Below are positions 10,270 to 18,808 of a stretch of DNA of 64,000 nt, one piece after another (within the stretch, counting starts at the first letter, position 1; each line of letters opens with the position of its first letter). Made by a program: the position numbers and the translations under genes. Location of the stretch: the NCBI RefSeq assembly GCF_014205155.1, contig NZ_JACHMX010000001.1, positions 2,976,001 through 3,040,000 of the forward strand, read 5' to 3'. Under the pieces are notes generated by a model that worked only from the letters and a program-made list of their open reading frames with translations, was not told the DNA's origin and did no database searches. The stretch is from Amycolatopsis umgeniensis. GTDB taxonomy: Bacteria > Actinomycetota > Actinomycetes > Mycobacteriales > Pseudonocardiaceae.

Positions 10270-10639
10270 GGCGTGTTTCATGAGCCTGTTCGATGGGCTT
10301 CGTGATCCAGGTGGTTCCTGGTGGTGCGGTGGGAACCCTCGTACCGGGTCGTACTCGGGTGCATCCGCCCGTGCCGTCAGGGACCACCTGGGCGCGAAGA
10401 CCGCGACCAGACTTACTCCGGCACCGCCTGGACGCTGTGGATTCGGGTGTTCAAGGAGCAAGGGTGTCGGGCCGCGTCCCGATACGTCTCGGCTCGGGTG
10501 TCGCGAAAGCCACTTTCGGGACGCCTGATGTCCCGAAAGTGGCTTTCGCGACATCGCCACAGGCCGTCCTCGACCAAGGTACGTTTGCCTTACCCCTCAA
10601 CAGAACCCGCACCGCCACTCACGACCTACCGGACACTGC
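10270..10639. other. 370-bp gap with a convergent terminator
   Basis: No gene is supported. The right half holds a hairpin with perfect 23-bp arms at 10499-10521 and 10531-10553 and a 9-base loop. The arm core is GCGAAAGCCACTTTCGGGA, a motif repeated at 39782-39840, 39980-40030 and 59706-59758. It lies between convergent genes, so it could terminate both. The left half is featureless coding-like sequence with no recognisable product. Confidence 0.75.
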
Positions 10640-11761
10640 CTAGCCGAGCAGGAGCTTCACCAGCCGGGCGATCTGCTCGGTTTCGATCAGGAACGAGTCG
10701 TGCCCGTAGGGCGAGCCGATGACGGCGAACTCCGCCCCGGCGACCCCGTCCGCGATCGCCTGCGACTGGTACAGCGGGTAGAGCCGGTCACTGTCCACCC
10801 CGGCGGCGACCGTGCGCGCGGTGATCCGGCCGAGCGCGTTCTCGACGCCGCCCCGGCCGCGGCCGACGTCGTGGGTGTTCATCGATTCGGTGAGCACGAC
10901 GTAGCTGCCGGCGTCGAACCGCCGGGACAGCTTCCCCGCGTGATGATCCAAATAGGACTCGACGGCGAACCGGCCGCCGTGCAGCGGATCCTCTTCGTCC
11001 TGATACCGGCGGCCGAACCGTTGCGACAGTTCACCTTCACTGCGGTAGGTGACGTGCGCGATCCGACGGGCGATACCGAGGCCGGCGTGGGGGCCGCCGC
11101 CGGGGATGTCGTGGTAGTCGCCGCCGTGCCAGCCCGGATCGGACCGGATGGCGTGCAGCTGCGGCGCTGCCCAGGCGATCTGGTCGGCCGAAGCCTGCGC
11201 AGTCGACGCGAGGACGAGCAGCGCCGAGACCCTGTCCGGTTCGCCCACCGCCCATTCCAGCGCGCGCATCCCGCCCATGGAACCGCCCAGCACCGCGGCC
11301 CACCGGCCGATGCCGAGCGCGTCGGCGAGGACGACCTCGGCGGCCACCTGGTCCCGGACGGTCACGGCGGGAAACCTGCTACCCCAAGGGCTTCCGTCCG
11401 GATGCGGCGAAGACGGCCCCGTCGAGCCCTGGCAGCCGCCGAGCACGTTCGGGACCACGACGAAGTACGCGTCGGTGTCGATCGCCTTGCCCGGTCCGAT
11501 CAGGCCGTCCCACCAGCCGGGACTGACGTGGCCTTCGGCCGGGGGCCCGACGGCGTGGCTGTCCCCGGTGAGCGCGTGCTCGACGAGGATCGCGTTGGAG
11601 GCGCCGGAATTCAGCGTCCCCCAAGTCTCGTAGGCGAGGGTGAAGGGGATCTCCCGACCGGTTTCGAGCACCTGGGCGCCGGTCACGAACCGGCGACGGC
11701 CAGGCGGATCCCCCTCCCGCCACGCACCGGTGGCGGGAGGGAGATCCGGAGCCTGGGTCAC
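10640..11761 (-). CDS. metX: homoserine O-acetyltransferase
   Basis: A 373-residue alpha/beta hydrolase-fold acyltransferase that makes O-acetylhomoserine from homoserine and acetyl-CoA for direct sulfhydrylation to homocysteine. It shows TLAYETWGTLN near the start, the nucleophile Ser161 in GGSMGG, the acid in DSDRLYPLYQ and the base in SPYGHDSF. The GTG start at 11761 overlaps the metY stop (GTGA), so translation is coupled. Length is normal for MetX. Cytoplasmic. Confidence 0.95.
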   Translation of the reverse strand: MTQAPDLPPATGAWREGDPPGRRRFVTGAQVLETGREIPFTLAYETWGTLNSGASNAILVEHALTGDSHAVGPPAEGHVSPGWWDGLIGPGKAIDTDAYFVVVPNVLGGCQGSTGPSSPHPDGSPWGSRFPAVTVRDQVAAEVVLADALGIGRWAAVLGGSMGGMRALEWAVGEPDRVSALLVLASTAQASADQIAWAAPQLHAIRSDPGWHGGDYHDIPGGGPHAGLGIARRIAHVTYRSEGELSQRFGRRYQDEEDPLHGGRFAVESYLDHHAGKLSRRFDAGSYVVLTESMNTHDVGRGRGGVENALGRITARTVAAGVDSDRLYPLYQSQAIADGVAGAEFAVIGSPYGHDSFLIETEQIARLVKLLLG

Positions 11762-13059
11762 AGAGCCGCCTTGGCCGCCCGGAATCCGGCCTCGAGGTCG
11801 GCCTTGAGGTCTTCGATCCCTTCCAGGCCGACGGCGAGCCGCACGAGGCCCGGTGTGACCCCGCTGGAGACCTGCTCCTCCGGCGTGAGCTGGCTGTGCG
11901 TCGTCGAGGCCGGGTGCACGATCAGGCTGCGCACGTCGCCGATGTTGACCAGCTGGCTGTGCAGTTCCGTACCGTCCACAAAGGCCCGTCCGGCTTGGAC
12001 ACCGCCACGCAGGTCGAACGACAGCACCGCCCCGGCACCCTTCGGCAGGTACTTCTTCGCGGCCTCGTGGTACGGGCTCGACGGCAGCCCGGCGTAGTAC
12101 ACCTTCTCGACCTCGTCGCGCTGCTCCAGCCATTCGGCCAGCGCCTGCGCGTTGGACACGTGCCGCTCCAGACGCAGCGACAGCGTCTCGATCCCTTGCA
12201 AGATCAGGAAACTGTTGAGCGGCGCGATCGCGGCACCGGTGTCACGCAGGATCTGGACGCGGGCCTTGGCGGCGTACGCGCCGGGACCGAGCGCCTCCCA
12301 GTACTTGAGGCCGTGGTAGCTCGGGTCGGCCTCGTTGAAGCCGGGGAACCGCGCCGGGTCCTTGCCGAAGTCGAACGTGCCGCCGTCGACCAGCACACCG
12401 GCGACTGTGGTGCCGTGCCCGCCGAGGTACTTGGTCGCCGAGTGGACGACGATGTCGGCGCCGTGCTCGATCGGGCGGACGAGGTACGGGGTCGGCACGG
12501 TGTTGTCCACGACCAGCGGGACACCGGCGTCGTGCGCTGCGTCGGCGACCTTGCGGATGTCGAGGACATTGCTGCCGGGGTTGGCCAGCGTCTCGGCGAA
12601 GAACAGCTTGGTGTTGGGCCGGACCGCGGCCTTCCACTGCTCGATGTCGTCCTGGTCGTCGACGAACGAGACCTCGATGCCGAGCTTCGGCAGCGTGTAG
12701 TGGAAGAGATTGTAGGTACCGCCGTAGAGCGACGGGCTGGAGACGAAGTGGTCACCCGCGTTGGCGAGGTTGAGGATGGCCGCCGTCGTCGCCGCTGTCC
12801 CGGAGGCGAACGCCAGCGCCGCGACACCGCCTTCGAGCGCGGCGAGCCGCTGCTCGAGCACGTCCTGCGTGGGGTTGTTGATCCGCGTGTAGATGTTGCC
12901 CGGCTCGGCGAGGCTGAAGAGGTCGGCGCCGTGCTGGCTGTCACGGAACACGTACGAAGTGGTCTGGTAGATCGGGGTCGCCCGCGCGCCGGTGGCGGTG
13001 TCCGGCGCCGCACCCGCGTGGATCTGCTTGGTCTCGAACGACCATCCGTCCGCGCTCAT
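11758..13059 (-). CDS. metY: O-acetylhomoserine sulfhydrylase
   Basis: A 433-residue PLP enzyme of the Cys/Met metabolism family that converts O-acetylhomoserine and sulfide to homocysteine. PLP Lys210 lies in HSATKYLGGHGT. The cofactor and active-site regions YTRINNPTQDVLEQR and ETLANPGSNVLDI are also seen. It is the first gene of metY-metX, consistent with one sulfur-regulated mRNA. The 79-bp leader can form hairpins (see 13060-13138). Confidence 0.95.
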   Translation of the reverse strand: MSADGWSFETKQIHAGAAPDTATGARATPIYQTTSYVFRDSQHGADLFSLAEPGNIYTRINNPTQDVLEQRLAALEGGVAALAFASGTAATTAAILNLANAGDHFVSSPSLYGGTYNLFHYTLPKLGIEVSFVDDQDDIEQWKAAVRPNTKLFFAETLANPGSNVLDIRKVADAAHDAGVPLVVDNTVPTPYLVRPIEHGADIVVHSATKYLGGHGTTVAGVLVDGGTFDFGKDPARFPGFNEADPSYHGLKYWEALGPGAYAAKARVQILRDTGAAIAPLNSFLILQGIETLSLRLERHVSNAQALAEWLEQRDEVEKVYYAGLPSSPYHEAAKKYLPKGAGAVLSFDLRGGVQAGRAFVDGTELHSQLVNIGDVRSLIVHPASTTHSQLTPEEQVSSGVTPGLVRLAVGLEGIEDLKADLEAGFRAAKAAL

Positions 13060-13138
13060 CGCGATTCTCCTAGCGGTTCAAGGGGTTTCGGCTGTTGCCA
13101 CCGAAGCTAGCTCCGCCGAACGGAGCACCCAACCACTC
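13060..13138 (-). promoter_or_regulatory. metY: metY leader with two small hairpins, not matched to a known riboswitch
   Basis: Read on the minus strand, the 79-bp spacer holds GCTCCG-TTCGG-CGGAGC, then TTCGGT paired with GCCGAA around a 7-base loop, and outer GGTT/AACC segments that could enclose both. AGGAG lies a few bases before the ATG. Actinobacterial met genes are often under SAM-IV riboswitch control, but I cannot identify the SAM-IV core here. Confidence 0.35.
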
Positions 13139-13537
13139 TCAGGACGTGGGAATCCGCTCCTGAAGGGCGAACCTGTTGCCCTCCGAATCGGTGAACATCG
13201 CCCACCAGCCCCACGGTTGTTTCTCCGGACGCGCCGGGAATTCGACGCCCTTCGCCGAGAGCTCCTGGTAGGTCTTTTCGATGTCGTCGGCATAAAAGAA
13301 GAAGTTCGCCGTCGGGAGTTCGTCGCGCACCTCGAAGCGTTCGAGGTCCTCGGGCGCGGTGCTCAGAACGATGGCCGTCACACGATCGGGGGAAGTGACC
13401 TCGACCCACCTGTTCCCCTTGTCGTCGTAGGGCACATCGGTGGTGATCTCGAATCCGACGACCTCGGACCAGAACCGCTTCGCCCGGTCCTGGTCCCGCA
13501 CCCCGACGACGATCTTGTGGACACCTTGTATCGGCAT
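13139..13537 (-). CDS. VOC-family (glyoxalase/bleomycin-resistance fold) protein
   Basis: A 132-residue protein with the two-beta-alpha-beta-beta-beta VOC fold. It starts GVHKIVVGVRDQDRAKRFW, has FFFYADDIEKTYQEL at the domain midpoint, and ends MFTDSEGNRFALQER, where the Glu is a typical metal ligand. The substrate is unknown; such stand-alone proteins are often dioxygenase-like or ligand-sequestering. The ATG at 13537 follows AAGGAG. It precedes metY on the same strand but belongs to a different pathway. Confidence 0.85.
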   Translation of the reverse strand: MPIQGVHKIVVGVRDQDRAKRFWSEVVGFEITTDVPYDDKGNRWVEVTSPDRVTAIVLSTAPEDLERFEVRDELPTANFFFYADDIEKTYQELSAKGVEFPARPEKQPWGWWAMFTDSEGNRFALQERIPTS

Positions 13538-13599
13538 GTCCGGCTCCTTTTCCCGAGGTCTGAGGTGTATCCGGCTCCCACCTGCTGGACAATCACACC

Positions 13600-15153
13600 A
13601 TGGTTTCCGTACGCAGTGTCGTCGACCGGGTGGGGCCGACACTGCTGCACGCGCTTCAGGTCCCCGAGGAGTCCCCGGCCGTCGGCGACGTCGTCATCGC
13701 CGAGCCCGGCAACACCCTCGCCGCGGGGGATCTCGTCCTCGGTGTCGCCATCACCGAGACCCCGGACGCCGCGGAACTCGTCAAGCACAGCGCGGCCAAA
13801 GGCGCCGCCGCCGTCCTGTTGAAACCGCCGCTCGCGGCGAAACCCTCGGTGAAACGGGCGGCGAAGTCGGCGAACATCGCGTTGATCGAGGTGCGCTCGG
13901 CGACGTCCTGGGCTCAGCTCGTCTGGCTGCTCAGGACCGTTCTCGACGCGCTGGCCGACGAGTCCGACGCCCTGGAGGACGGCGGCGGGCCCGGTTCCGG
14001 CGACCTGTTCCGGCTCGCGGACGCCGTCGCTTCGGTGGTCGACGCGCCCGTGACCATCGAGGACACCAACTCGCGGGTGCTCGCCTACTCGGCGAGGCAG
14101 GACCTGACCGACTCGGCGCGCGTGTCCACGATCATGGGCCGCCGCATCCCCGACGACGTGCTCGCGCGGTTCCGGTCACGAGGGGTGTTCCGCGAGCTTT
14201 CCCGTGGGCGGCAAACGATCTTCGTCCCCGCGCAGCGCGACGGCACCCTGCCCCGGCTCATCGTGCCGATCCGGATGGGCGGCGAACTGCTGGGGTCGAT
14301 GTGGGCGGTCGTCGCGGGCCCGGTCTCGGACGAACGCGCGGCCGCGTTCGCCGACGCGGCGCCCGTCGTCGCGCTGCACCTGCTGCGCCGCCGCGCGCAC
14401 ACCGATTCCCAGCGCCGGGTCTCCGCCGAGCTCCTGCGTGCCGTGCTCGAAGGGAAGGCCAGCCCGCGCAAGGCCATCGCGGAACTCGACCTCTCCGAGG
14501 AGCCGCACCGCGTCGTCGTCATCGAGGTCTCCGGCGGCGACGGCCGCGACGACGAAGGGCTGCGGCTCGCGCTCCTGGAGCGGATCTCGCAGGGTGTCGG
14601 CAGGCGGCCGGTGGCCACCGAACTCGGCGGCGTGCTCTACGCCGTCGTCCCGGACGGCGACGGCTGGGGCGAACTCCGGGCCGCTCTCGAAGCCCTGCCG
14701 ACGTCGAGAAAGGGCGGGACACCGCGGGCGGCCGCGGGCTCGGCCTGCGAGATCGGCGAACTCGCGACGTCACGCGCCCAGGCCGACGAGGCGCTGGGCC
14801 TGCTGCGCGCGAAGCTCGTTCCCGGTCGCGTCGTGGTCTTCGACGAGGCGTGGAAGGAACTGTCGCTGCATCGGGGAGCGACGGCGGCGAGTACGGCGAA
14901 GGTCGCCGAACTCGGCCCGCTCGGCCTGCTGCGCGCGCACGACGAAGCCCACGAGAGCGGCTACGTCGACACGCTCTACCAATGGTTGCGACATCCCGGA
15001 GACCCGCGCGCGGCCGCGAAGGAACTCCAGATCCACCCCAACACCCTGCGGTATCGCCTGCGTCGGCTACTCGACCTCGTCCCGCTGGATCTCGAAGATC
15101 CCGACGTCCGGCTGGCGTTGATCACACAACTCGTTTCCCTGCGATGGAGTTGA
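13600..15153 (+). CDS. PucR-family transcriptional regulator
   Basis: A 517-residue regulator. The N-terminal PucR-like region (about 1-110, with SATSWAQLVWLLRTVLDA) leads into a GAF-like middle (RLADAVASVVDAPVTIED), a CdaR/GGDEF-like segment, and the C-terminal PucR helix-turn-helix YQWLRHPGDPRAAAKEL followed by IHPNTLRYRLRRL. PucR regulators usually activate purine, amino acid or polyamine catabolism. The target here is unclear, although alanine dehydrogenase lies 2 kb downstream on the same strand. Divergent from the VOC gene. Confidence 0.92.
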   Translation: MVSVRSVVDRVGPTLLHALQVPEESPAVGDVVIAEPGNTLAAGDLVLGVAITETPDAAELVKHSAAKGAAAVLLKPPLAAKPSVKRAAKSANIALIEVRSATSWAQLVWLLRTVLDALADESDALEDGGGPGSGDLFRLADAVASVVDAPVTIEDTNSRVLAYSARQDLTDSARVSTIMGRRIPDDVLARFRSRGVFRELSRGRQTIFVPAQRDGTLPRLIVPIRMGGELLGSMWAVVAGPVSDERAAAFADAAPVVALHLLRRRAHTDSQRRVSAELLRAVLEGKASPRKAIAELDLSEEPHRVVVIEVSGGDGRDDEGLRLALLERISQGVGRRPVATELGGVLYAVVPDGDGWGELRAALEALPTSRKGGTPRAAAGSACEIGELATSRAQADEALGLLRAKLVPGRVVVFDEAWKELSLHRGATAASTAKVAELGPLGLLRAHDEAHESGYVDTLYQWLRHPGDPRAAAKELQIHPNTLRYRLRRLLDLVPLDLEDPDVRLALITQLVSLRWS

Positions 15154-15163
15154 CCGGCATTCG

Positions 15164-15180
15164 ACTGAACAATGTTCAGT
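15164..15180. promoter_or_regulatory. short palindrome after pucR
   Basis: ACTGAACAATGTTCAGT has 7-bp perfect arms around a 3-base centre, 11 bp past the pucR stop. It could be a weak terminator stem or an operator. Nothing else identifies it. Confidence 0.35.
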
Positions 15181-15218
15181 AACGAACACTTTGTAGTGCG
15201 ACAAAACCGTGCGCGGAC

Positions 15219-15285
15219 GTCATGAAAGGGTCCTTCAAGACACGCTTTGAATCAGCGCTGTCGTCTCGAAAGACCCTTTCATGAC
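15219..15285. terminator. bidirectional terminator hairpin between convergent genes
   Basis: Arms GTCATGAAAGGGTC (15219-15232) and GACCCTTTCATGAC (15272-15285) are perfect over 14 bp. It sits between pucR and the convergent 75-residue gene. Confidence 0.7.
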
Positions 15286-15294
15286 ATCCGGCGG

Positions 15295-15522
15295 CTAGTG
15301 CGCGCTGGCGCGATATCCGTCCTCAATGGTCTGCCGTACCGCGGCGAGCAGATCGGCACCGGGGTAAAGCGGCAGAAGAACACCGGGGCCGCCGTCGACC
15401 CTCAGCGCGGCTTCGTAGCCATGCCCGGGAGTTTCGACCAGACCCACGATGACATCAGCCGGATTGCCTTCGGTGTCGACGGTGCGGACACGCCGCTCCC
15501 GCCGCCAGTCCTGATTTGTCAT
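15295..15522 (-). CDS. small hypothetical protein (75 aa)
   Basis: A small soluble protein starting MTNQDWRRERRVRTVDTEG, with a hydrophobic core GLVETPGHGYEAALRV and a helical end AVRQTIEDGYRASAH. Not a family I can name. The ATG at 15522 is preferred to a TTG two codons earlier. The mRNA probably starts near the ATG, and a palindrome (15540-15555) lies 18 bp upstream. Codon use is like its neighbours. Confidence 0.6.
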   Translation of the reverse strand: MTNQDWRRERRVRTVDTEGNPADVIVGLVETPGHGYEAALRVDGGPGVLLPLYPGADLLAAVRQTIEDGYRASAH

Positions 15523-15539
15523 GCGCAACAGAATGGCAG

Positions 15540-15555
15540 CTTACCGGCCAGTAAG
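15540..15555. promoter_or_regulatory. palindrome CTTACCGGCCAGTAAG upstream of the 75-residue gene
   Basis: Near-perfect 16-bp palindrome with arms CTTAC/GTAAG, starting 18 bp before the ATG at 15522, where a repressor would block transcription. It resembles the site at 45347-45362. Confidence 0.45.
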
Positions 15556-15639
15556 ATCAACATCTTGACTCGATCGTGCTGCATTTACCGTTTCGCAGGT
15601 TGCACGGCCGCGCTCACCCCCAGCGAACGCGGCCGTGCG

Positions 15640-16059
15640 TCATACCCGATAACCGAGGTCGTCGGCGGCGAATCGCTTCGGCACCATCCGGACCCAGACC
15701 GTCCCTTTCACCTCGGGATCGTCGTGCAGGTAAGAACGAAAACGCGCGTCCCATTCACACTCGTCGGGCCCGAGATACCGGCTCAGCAGCCGCCGTCCAC
15801 GTGGGACGTCGAACGGCAGCACCTCCGCCTCGCCCCGCGCGAGCACCTGCCGCACCATGCCGGTACCGACGTCACAGACATCGACGGTCACCGCGATCGA
15901 CGGCGACTCCCGGACGAGCCCGGCCAGCCGCGCCCACGGTCCGGTGAGGATCCAGAAGGCCTGTTTCTCCCAGAGATACCAGGTCGGGCGCACGGTCGGC
16001 CCGGTCGTGGCGACCCTGGCCGTCAGCGGACCGGCGAGGAATTCGTCGACGTCGAACAT
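15640..16059 (-). CDS. pyridoxamine 5'-phosphate oxidase/FDOR-type flavoprotein
   Basis: A 139-residue split beta-barrel protein: RVATTGPTVRPTWYLWE at the start of the barrel, FWILTGPWARLAGLVRE in the middle, then VRQVLARGEAEVLPFD. These are features of the PNPOx-like, often F420- or FMN-dependent, oxidoreductase superfamily. The substrate is unknown. Its ATG at 16059 directly abuts the stop of the quinone oxidoreductase gene, so both form one operon under the MerR-type promoter at 17019. Confidence 0.75.
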   Translation of the reverse strand: MFDVDEFLAGPLTARVATTGPTVRPTWYLWEKQAFWILTGPWARLAGLVRESPSIAVTVDVCDVGTGMVRQVLARGEAEVLPFDVPRGRRLLSRYLGPDECEWDARFRSYLHDDPEVKGTVWVRMVPKRFAADDLGYRV

Positions 16060-17001
16060 TCAGACCTCGAGCAGTGTCTTGCCGAGCGCGCCACGCGACT
16101 GCATGACCGCGTGCGCGTCCGCCGCGCGCTCGAGCGGGAACCGTTGGCCGATCAAGGGTTCCAATCGCCCGGCGGCGGCATCGGCGAGCGCGGACTCGGT
16201 GAACGCCCGCATCTCCGCCTGCCCGCCGAGGTTTTGGATCACCGTGACCCCGCGCGCGGCGGCGTCCTCATCGGACACCTCGGTCCACGATCCACTCGAG
16301 AGCCCGTAGATCAGCATCCGACCGCCGGGCCTCAGCAACCCGAACGCCGTCGTCCCGATCTCGCCGCCGACCCCGTCGAACACGACGTCGACCTCGCCGG
16401 CCTTCGCCGCCCAGTCCGGCTCGCGGTAGTCGACGGCCAGATCGGCGCCGCGCCCCCGGACGTGCTCGGCCTTCGCCGGGCCACCGGCCGCGCCGACGAC
16501 CTCCGCGCCCGCGGCCTTCGCGAGCTGGACGACCAGCCCGCCGACGCCGCCCGCCGCGGCCTCGACCAGCACGCGTTCTCCCGGCTGGATGCGCGCGGCG
16601 GTCACCAGCGCCGTCGCCGTACGGCCGTCGGCGAGGATCGCCACCGCCGCGTCGAGGGCCAAGCCGTCCGGGACTTCGAAGACGGAATCGGCGGCGACGG
16701 CGACCCGCTGCGCATATGCCCCGGAGCCGCCTGTCGAGGTCACGACCCGCTTCCCGATCAGGCCGAGGTCGACGCCGTCACCGACGGCGCTGATCACGCC
16801 GCCGACACCGTTGCCCGGGATCATCGGCAGTTCGGCGCGGAACGGCCCGCCCCCGCCGGCGCGGAACTGGGTCTCGACGAACGTGATGTTGGCGAACGCC
16901 ACCTCGATCAGGGCTTGGCCAGGGGCGGGCACCGGATCGGGGGCGTCGCCCGCGACGAGCACCTCGGGCCCGCCGAACTCTTTCAACCACACGGCTCTCA
17001 T
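16060..17001 (-). CDS. zinc-independent quinone oxidoreductase-like MDR protein
   Basis: A 313-residue NADPH-dependent medium-chain reductase of the quinone oxidoreductase/zeta-crystallin type. The catalytic GroES-like half starts MRAVWLKEFGGPEVL, and the nucleotide-binding motif is AAAGGVGGLVVQLAKAAGA. Structural-zinc cysteines are absent, as expected for this subfamily. It probably reduces quinones or enones in stress detoxification. The ATG at 17001 lies just downstream of a 16-bp palindrome within a TTGACC promoter, indicating control by a MerR-family regulator encoded elsewhere. Confidence 0.88.
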   Translation of the reverse strand: MRAVWLKEFGGPEVLVAGDAPDPVPAPGQALIEVAFANITFVETQFRAGGGGPFRAELPMIPGNGVGGVISAVGDGVDLGLIGKRVVTSTGGSGAYAQRVAVAADSVFEVPDGLALDAAVAILADGRTATALVTAARIQPGERVLVEAAAGGVGGLVVQLAKAAGAEVVGAAGGPAKAEHVRGRGADLAVDYREPDWAAKAGEVDVVFDGVGGEIGTTAFGLLRPGGRMLIYGLSSGSWTEVSDEDAAARGVTVIQNLGGQAEMRAFTESALADAAAGRLEPLIGQRFPLERAADAHAVMQSRGALGKTLLEV

Positions 17002-17018
17002 GTGACCCAAGGTGCAAG

Positions 17019-17034
17019 CTCCAGTCGACTGGAG
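17019..17034 (-). promoter_or_regulatory. MerR-type operator/promoter of the quinone oxidoreductase operon
   Basis: CTCCAGTCGACTGGAG is a perfect 16-bp palindrome. On the minus strand it overlaps a TTGACC -35 box, with CACCTT as -10 after a 19-bp spacer. An overlong spacer filled by a palindrome is the hallmark of MerR-family promoters. Transcription would begin within a few bases of the ATG at 17001. Confidence 0.72.
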
Positions 17035-17167
17035 GTCAAGAGATTGTGCCGCGAAAACCATGATCGATGCTCGATCTTGTCCCGGGCGCACGATGACACC
17101 GCCGTCCGGGTGGCTCACCGTGAGTGGCAGCACCTTTGTTCGCAAACCCGCCGCAGGAGGCCTTCCC

Positions 17168-18283
17168 GTGCGTATCGCCGTCCCCCGTGAAATCAAGAGG
17201 CATGAGTACCGCGTGGCGCTCACCCCGGCGGGCGCGCACGAACTGACCGGGCGCGGTCACGACGTCTTCGTCGAAACCGGCGCCGGCCTCGGCTCGTCCA
17301 TCACCGACGAGGAGTACCTCGCCGCCGGCGCGAAGATCCTCGCGACGGCGGAAGAGACCTGGTCCGAGGGCGAACTCGTGCTCAAGGTCAAGGAGCCGAT
17401 CGCCGAGGAGTACCCGCGGCTGCGCGGCGACCAGGTGCTGTTCACCTACCTGCACATCGCCGCGGACCGCCCGCTGACCGACGCGCTGCTGGCCGCGGGC
17501 ACCACCGCGATCGCGTACGAGACGGTGCAGACCCCGAACCGCGCGCTGCCGCTGCTCGCGCCGATGTCCGAGGTCGCCGGACGGCTGGCGCCGCAGGTGG
17601 GCGCGTACTCCCTGATGAAGCCGAGCGGTGGCCGCGGCGTGCTGCCCGGCGGCATCCCCGGCGTCCACCCGGCGCGTGTGGTCGTGATCGGCGGCGGTGT
17701 CGCCGGTATCAACGCGGCGCGCGTCGCGCTCGGCCTCGGCTCGGACGTCGAGATCCTCGACACCAACGTCGACCGCCTCCGCCAGATCGACAACGACTTC
17801 GGCGGCCGCATCCGCACGGTGACCTCGAACGCGCTGTCGGTCGAGCAGTCCGTGCTGGAGGCCGACATGGTCATCGGCGCGGTGCTCGTGCCCGGCGCGA
17901 AGGCGCCGAAGCTGGTCTCGAACGACCTCGTTTCGCGGATGCGCCCGGGCAGTGTGCTCGTGGACATCGCGATCGACCAGGGCGGCTGCTTCGCCGACTC
18001 GCGGCCGACCACGCACGACGAGCCGACCTACAAGGTCCACGAGTCGGTGTTCTACTGCGTCGCGAACATGCCGGGCGCCGTCCCGCGTACGTCGACCTAC
18101 GGGCTGACCAACGTCACGCTGCCGTACGCCGTCCAGCTGGCGGAGCACGGCTGGCTCAAGGCGCTGCAGGCCGACGCCTCGCTGGCGAAGGGCCTCAACA
18201 CGCACGCGGGCGCCCTGACCAACGCCCCGGTCGCGGCCGCGCACGGCCTGCCCGCCACGGATCTGGCCGCCGTCCTGGCCTGA
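17168..18283 (+). CDS. ald: alanine dehydrogenase
   Basis: A 371-residue NAD-dependent enzyme that interconverts L-alanine and pyruvate plus ammonia. N-terminal [20 protein letters not shown] carries the substrate Arg and Lys residues, TYLHIAAD holds the catalytic His region, and [20 protein letters not shown] is the NAD fold. The C-terminus has [20 protein letters not shown]. The GTG at 17168 follows GGAGG; the frame is open upstream but the family start is here. Two strong hairpins follow the stop. Confidence 0.96.
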   Translation: MRIAVPREIKRHEYRVALTPAGAHELTGRGHDVFVETGAGLGSSITDEEYLAAGAKILATAEETWSEGELVLKVKEPIAEEYPRLRGDQVLFTYLHIAADRPLTDALLAAGTTAIAYETVQTPNRALPLLAPMSEVAGRLAPQVGAYSLMKPSGGRGVLPGGIPGVHPARVVVIGGGVAGINAARVALGLGSDVEILDTNVDRLRQIDNDFGGRIRTVTSNALSVEQSVLEADMVIGAVLVPGAKAPKLVSNDLVSRMRPGSVLVDIAIDQGGCFADSRPTTHDEPTYKVHESVFYCVANMPGAVPRTSTYGLTNVTLPYAVQLAEHGWLKALQADASLAKGLNTHAGALTNAPVAAAHGLPATDLAAVLA

Positions 18284-18808
18284 CCCCCAAGCCACACTCC
18301 CACGCGAGGGACCTTTGCCACCCCAGTGCAAAGGTCCCTCGCTCCTTAAACACTGAAGGCCCCTCGCGAACACGAGGGGCCTTCATGCACTCCGGAGACC
18401 CGCGGAACCGAGTCAACCTCGCCAACCGGCGCCGACCGCACCGTGGGGCCTGGGGCTCGGGCCCCAGACATAACGGCGGCCCGCTCAACCAACCTGGGGG
18501 TCATTGGGAGCGGGCCGCCTCCTACATCGTAGGTAATAAGTCGCCGTCGCGCTGCATGGGGTTGCCATGTCTTCGTAATTATTTCTTCACGGACCGCCCC
18601 CGCAGTCGGTGAACTTCCGCGCTCTGCGCCGCATAACCCGTAGTCAGCGGCCATTCGGCCCAGTTCCGGATGCGCTGAGGGACGGAGTGGTCACCGCACC
18701 GAACGTGACGAAGGTCGCTTTCGGCGGATTGACCCCTTCCGCGGGTGCGGACTCACCGGGTGAGGCAGGATGTCGCGTGATCGGCCTTCGTCAACAAAAG
18801 GGGACGGT
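18284..18808. other. 525-bp gap with four successive hairpins
   Basis: No gene. Hairpins: 18304-18342 (15-bp arms, GCGAGGGACCTTTGC), 18354-18385 (13-bp arms TGAAGGCCCCTCG), 18450-18467 (CTGGGGC/GCCCCAG) and 18475-18519 (12-bp arms GGCGGCCCGCTC). The first two are probably ald terminators. The last pair is less easily explained and may belong to an untranslated RNA or to a leader of the ABC genes. No tRNA signature was seen. Confidence 0.6.

Noticed and set aside
10270..10498. Possible insertion-sequence remnant, since coding-like sequence and GCGTGTTTC occur at the end
   Set aside because: No transposase motif, target duplication or terminal inverted repeat could be identified.
13060..13138. 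Calling the metY leader a SAM-IV riboswitch
   Set aside because: Too short, and the core junction and pseudoknot sequences I know are not visible. Left as an unassigned structured leader.
18346..18654. A 102-codon minus-strand frame in the gap after ald
   Set aside because: It runs through three hairpins and resembles no protein.
18386..18808. Possible tRNA gene in the hairpin-rich gap
   Set aside because: No T-loop GTTCRANNC or cloverleaf arrangement was found.
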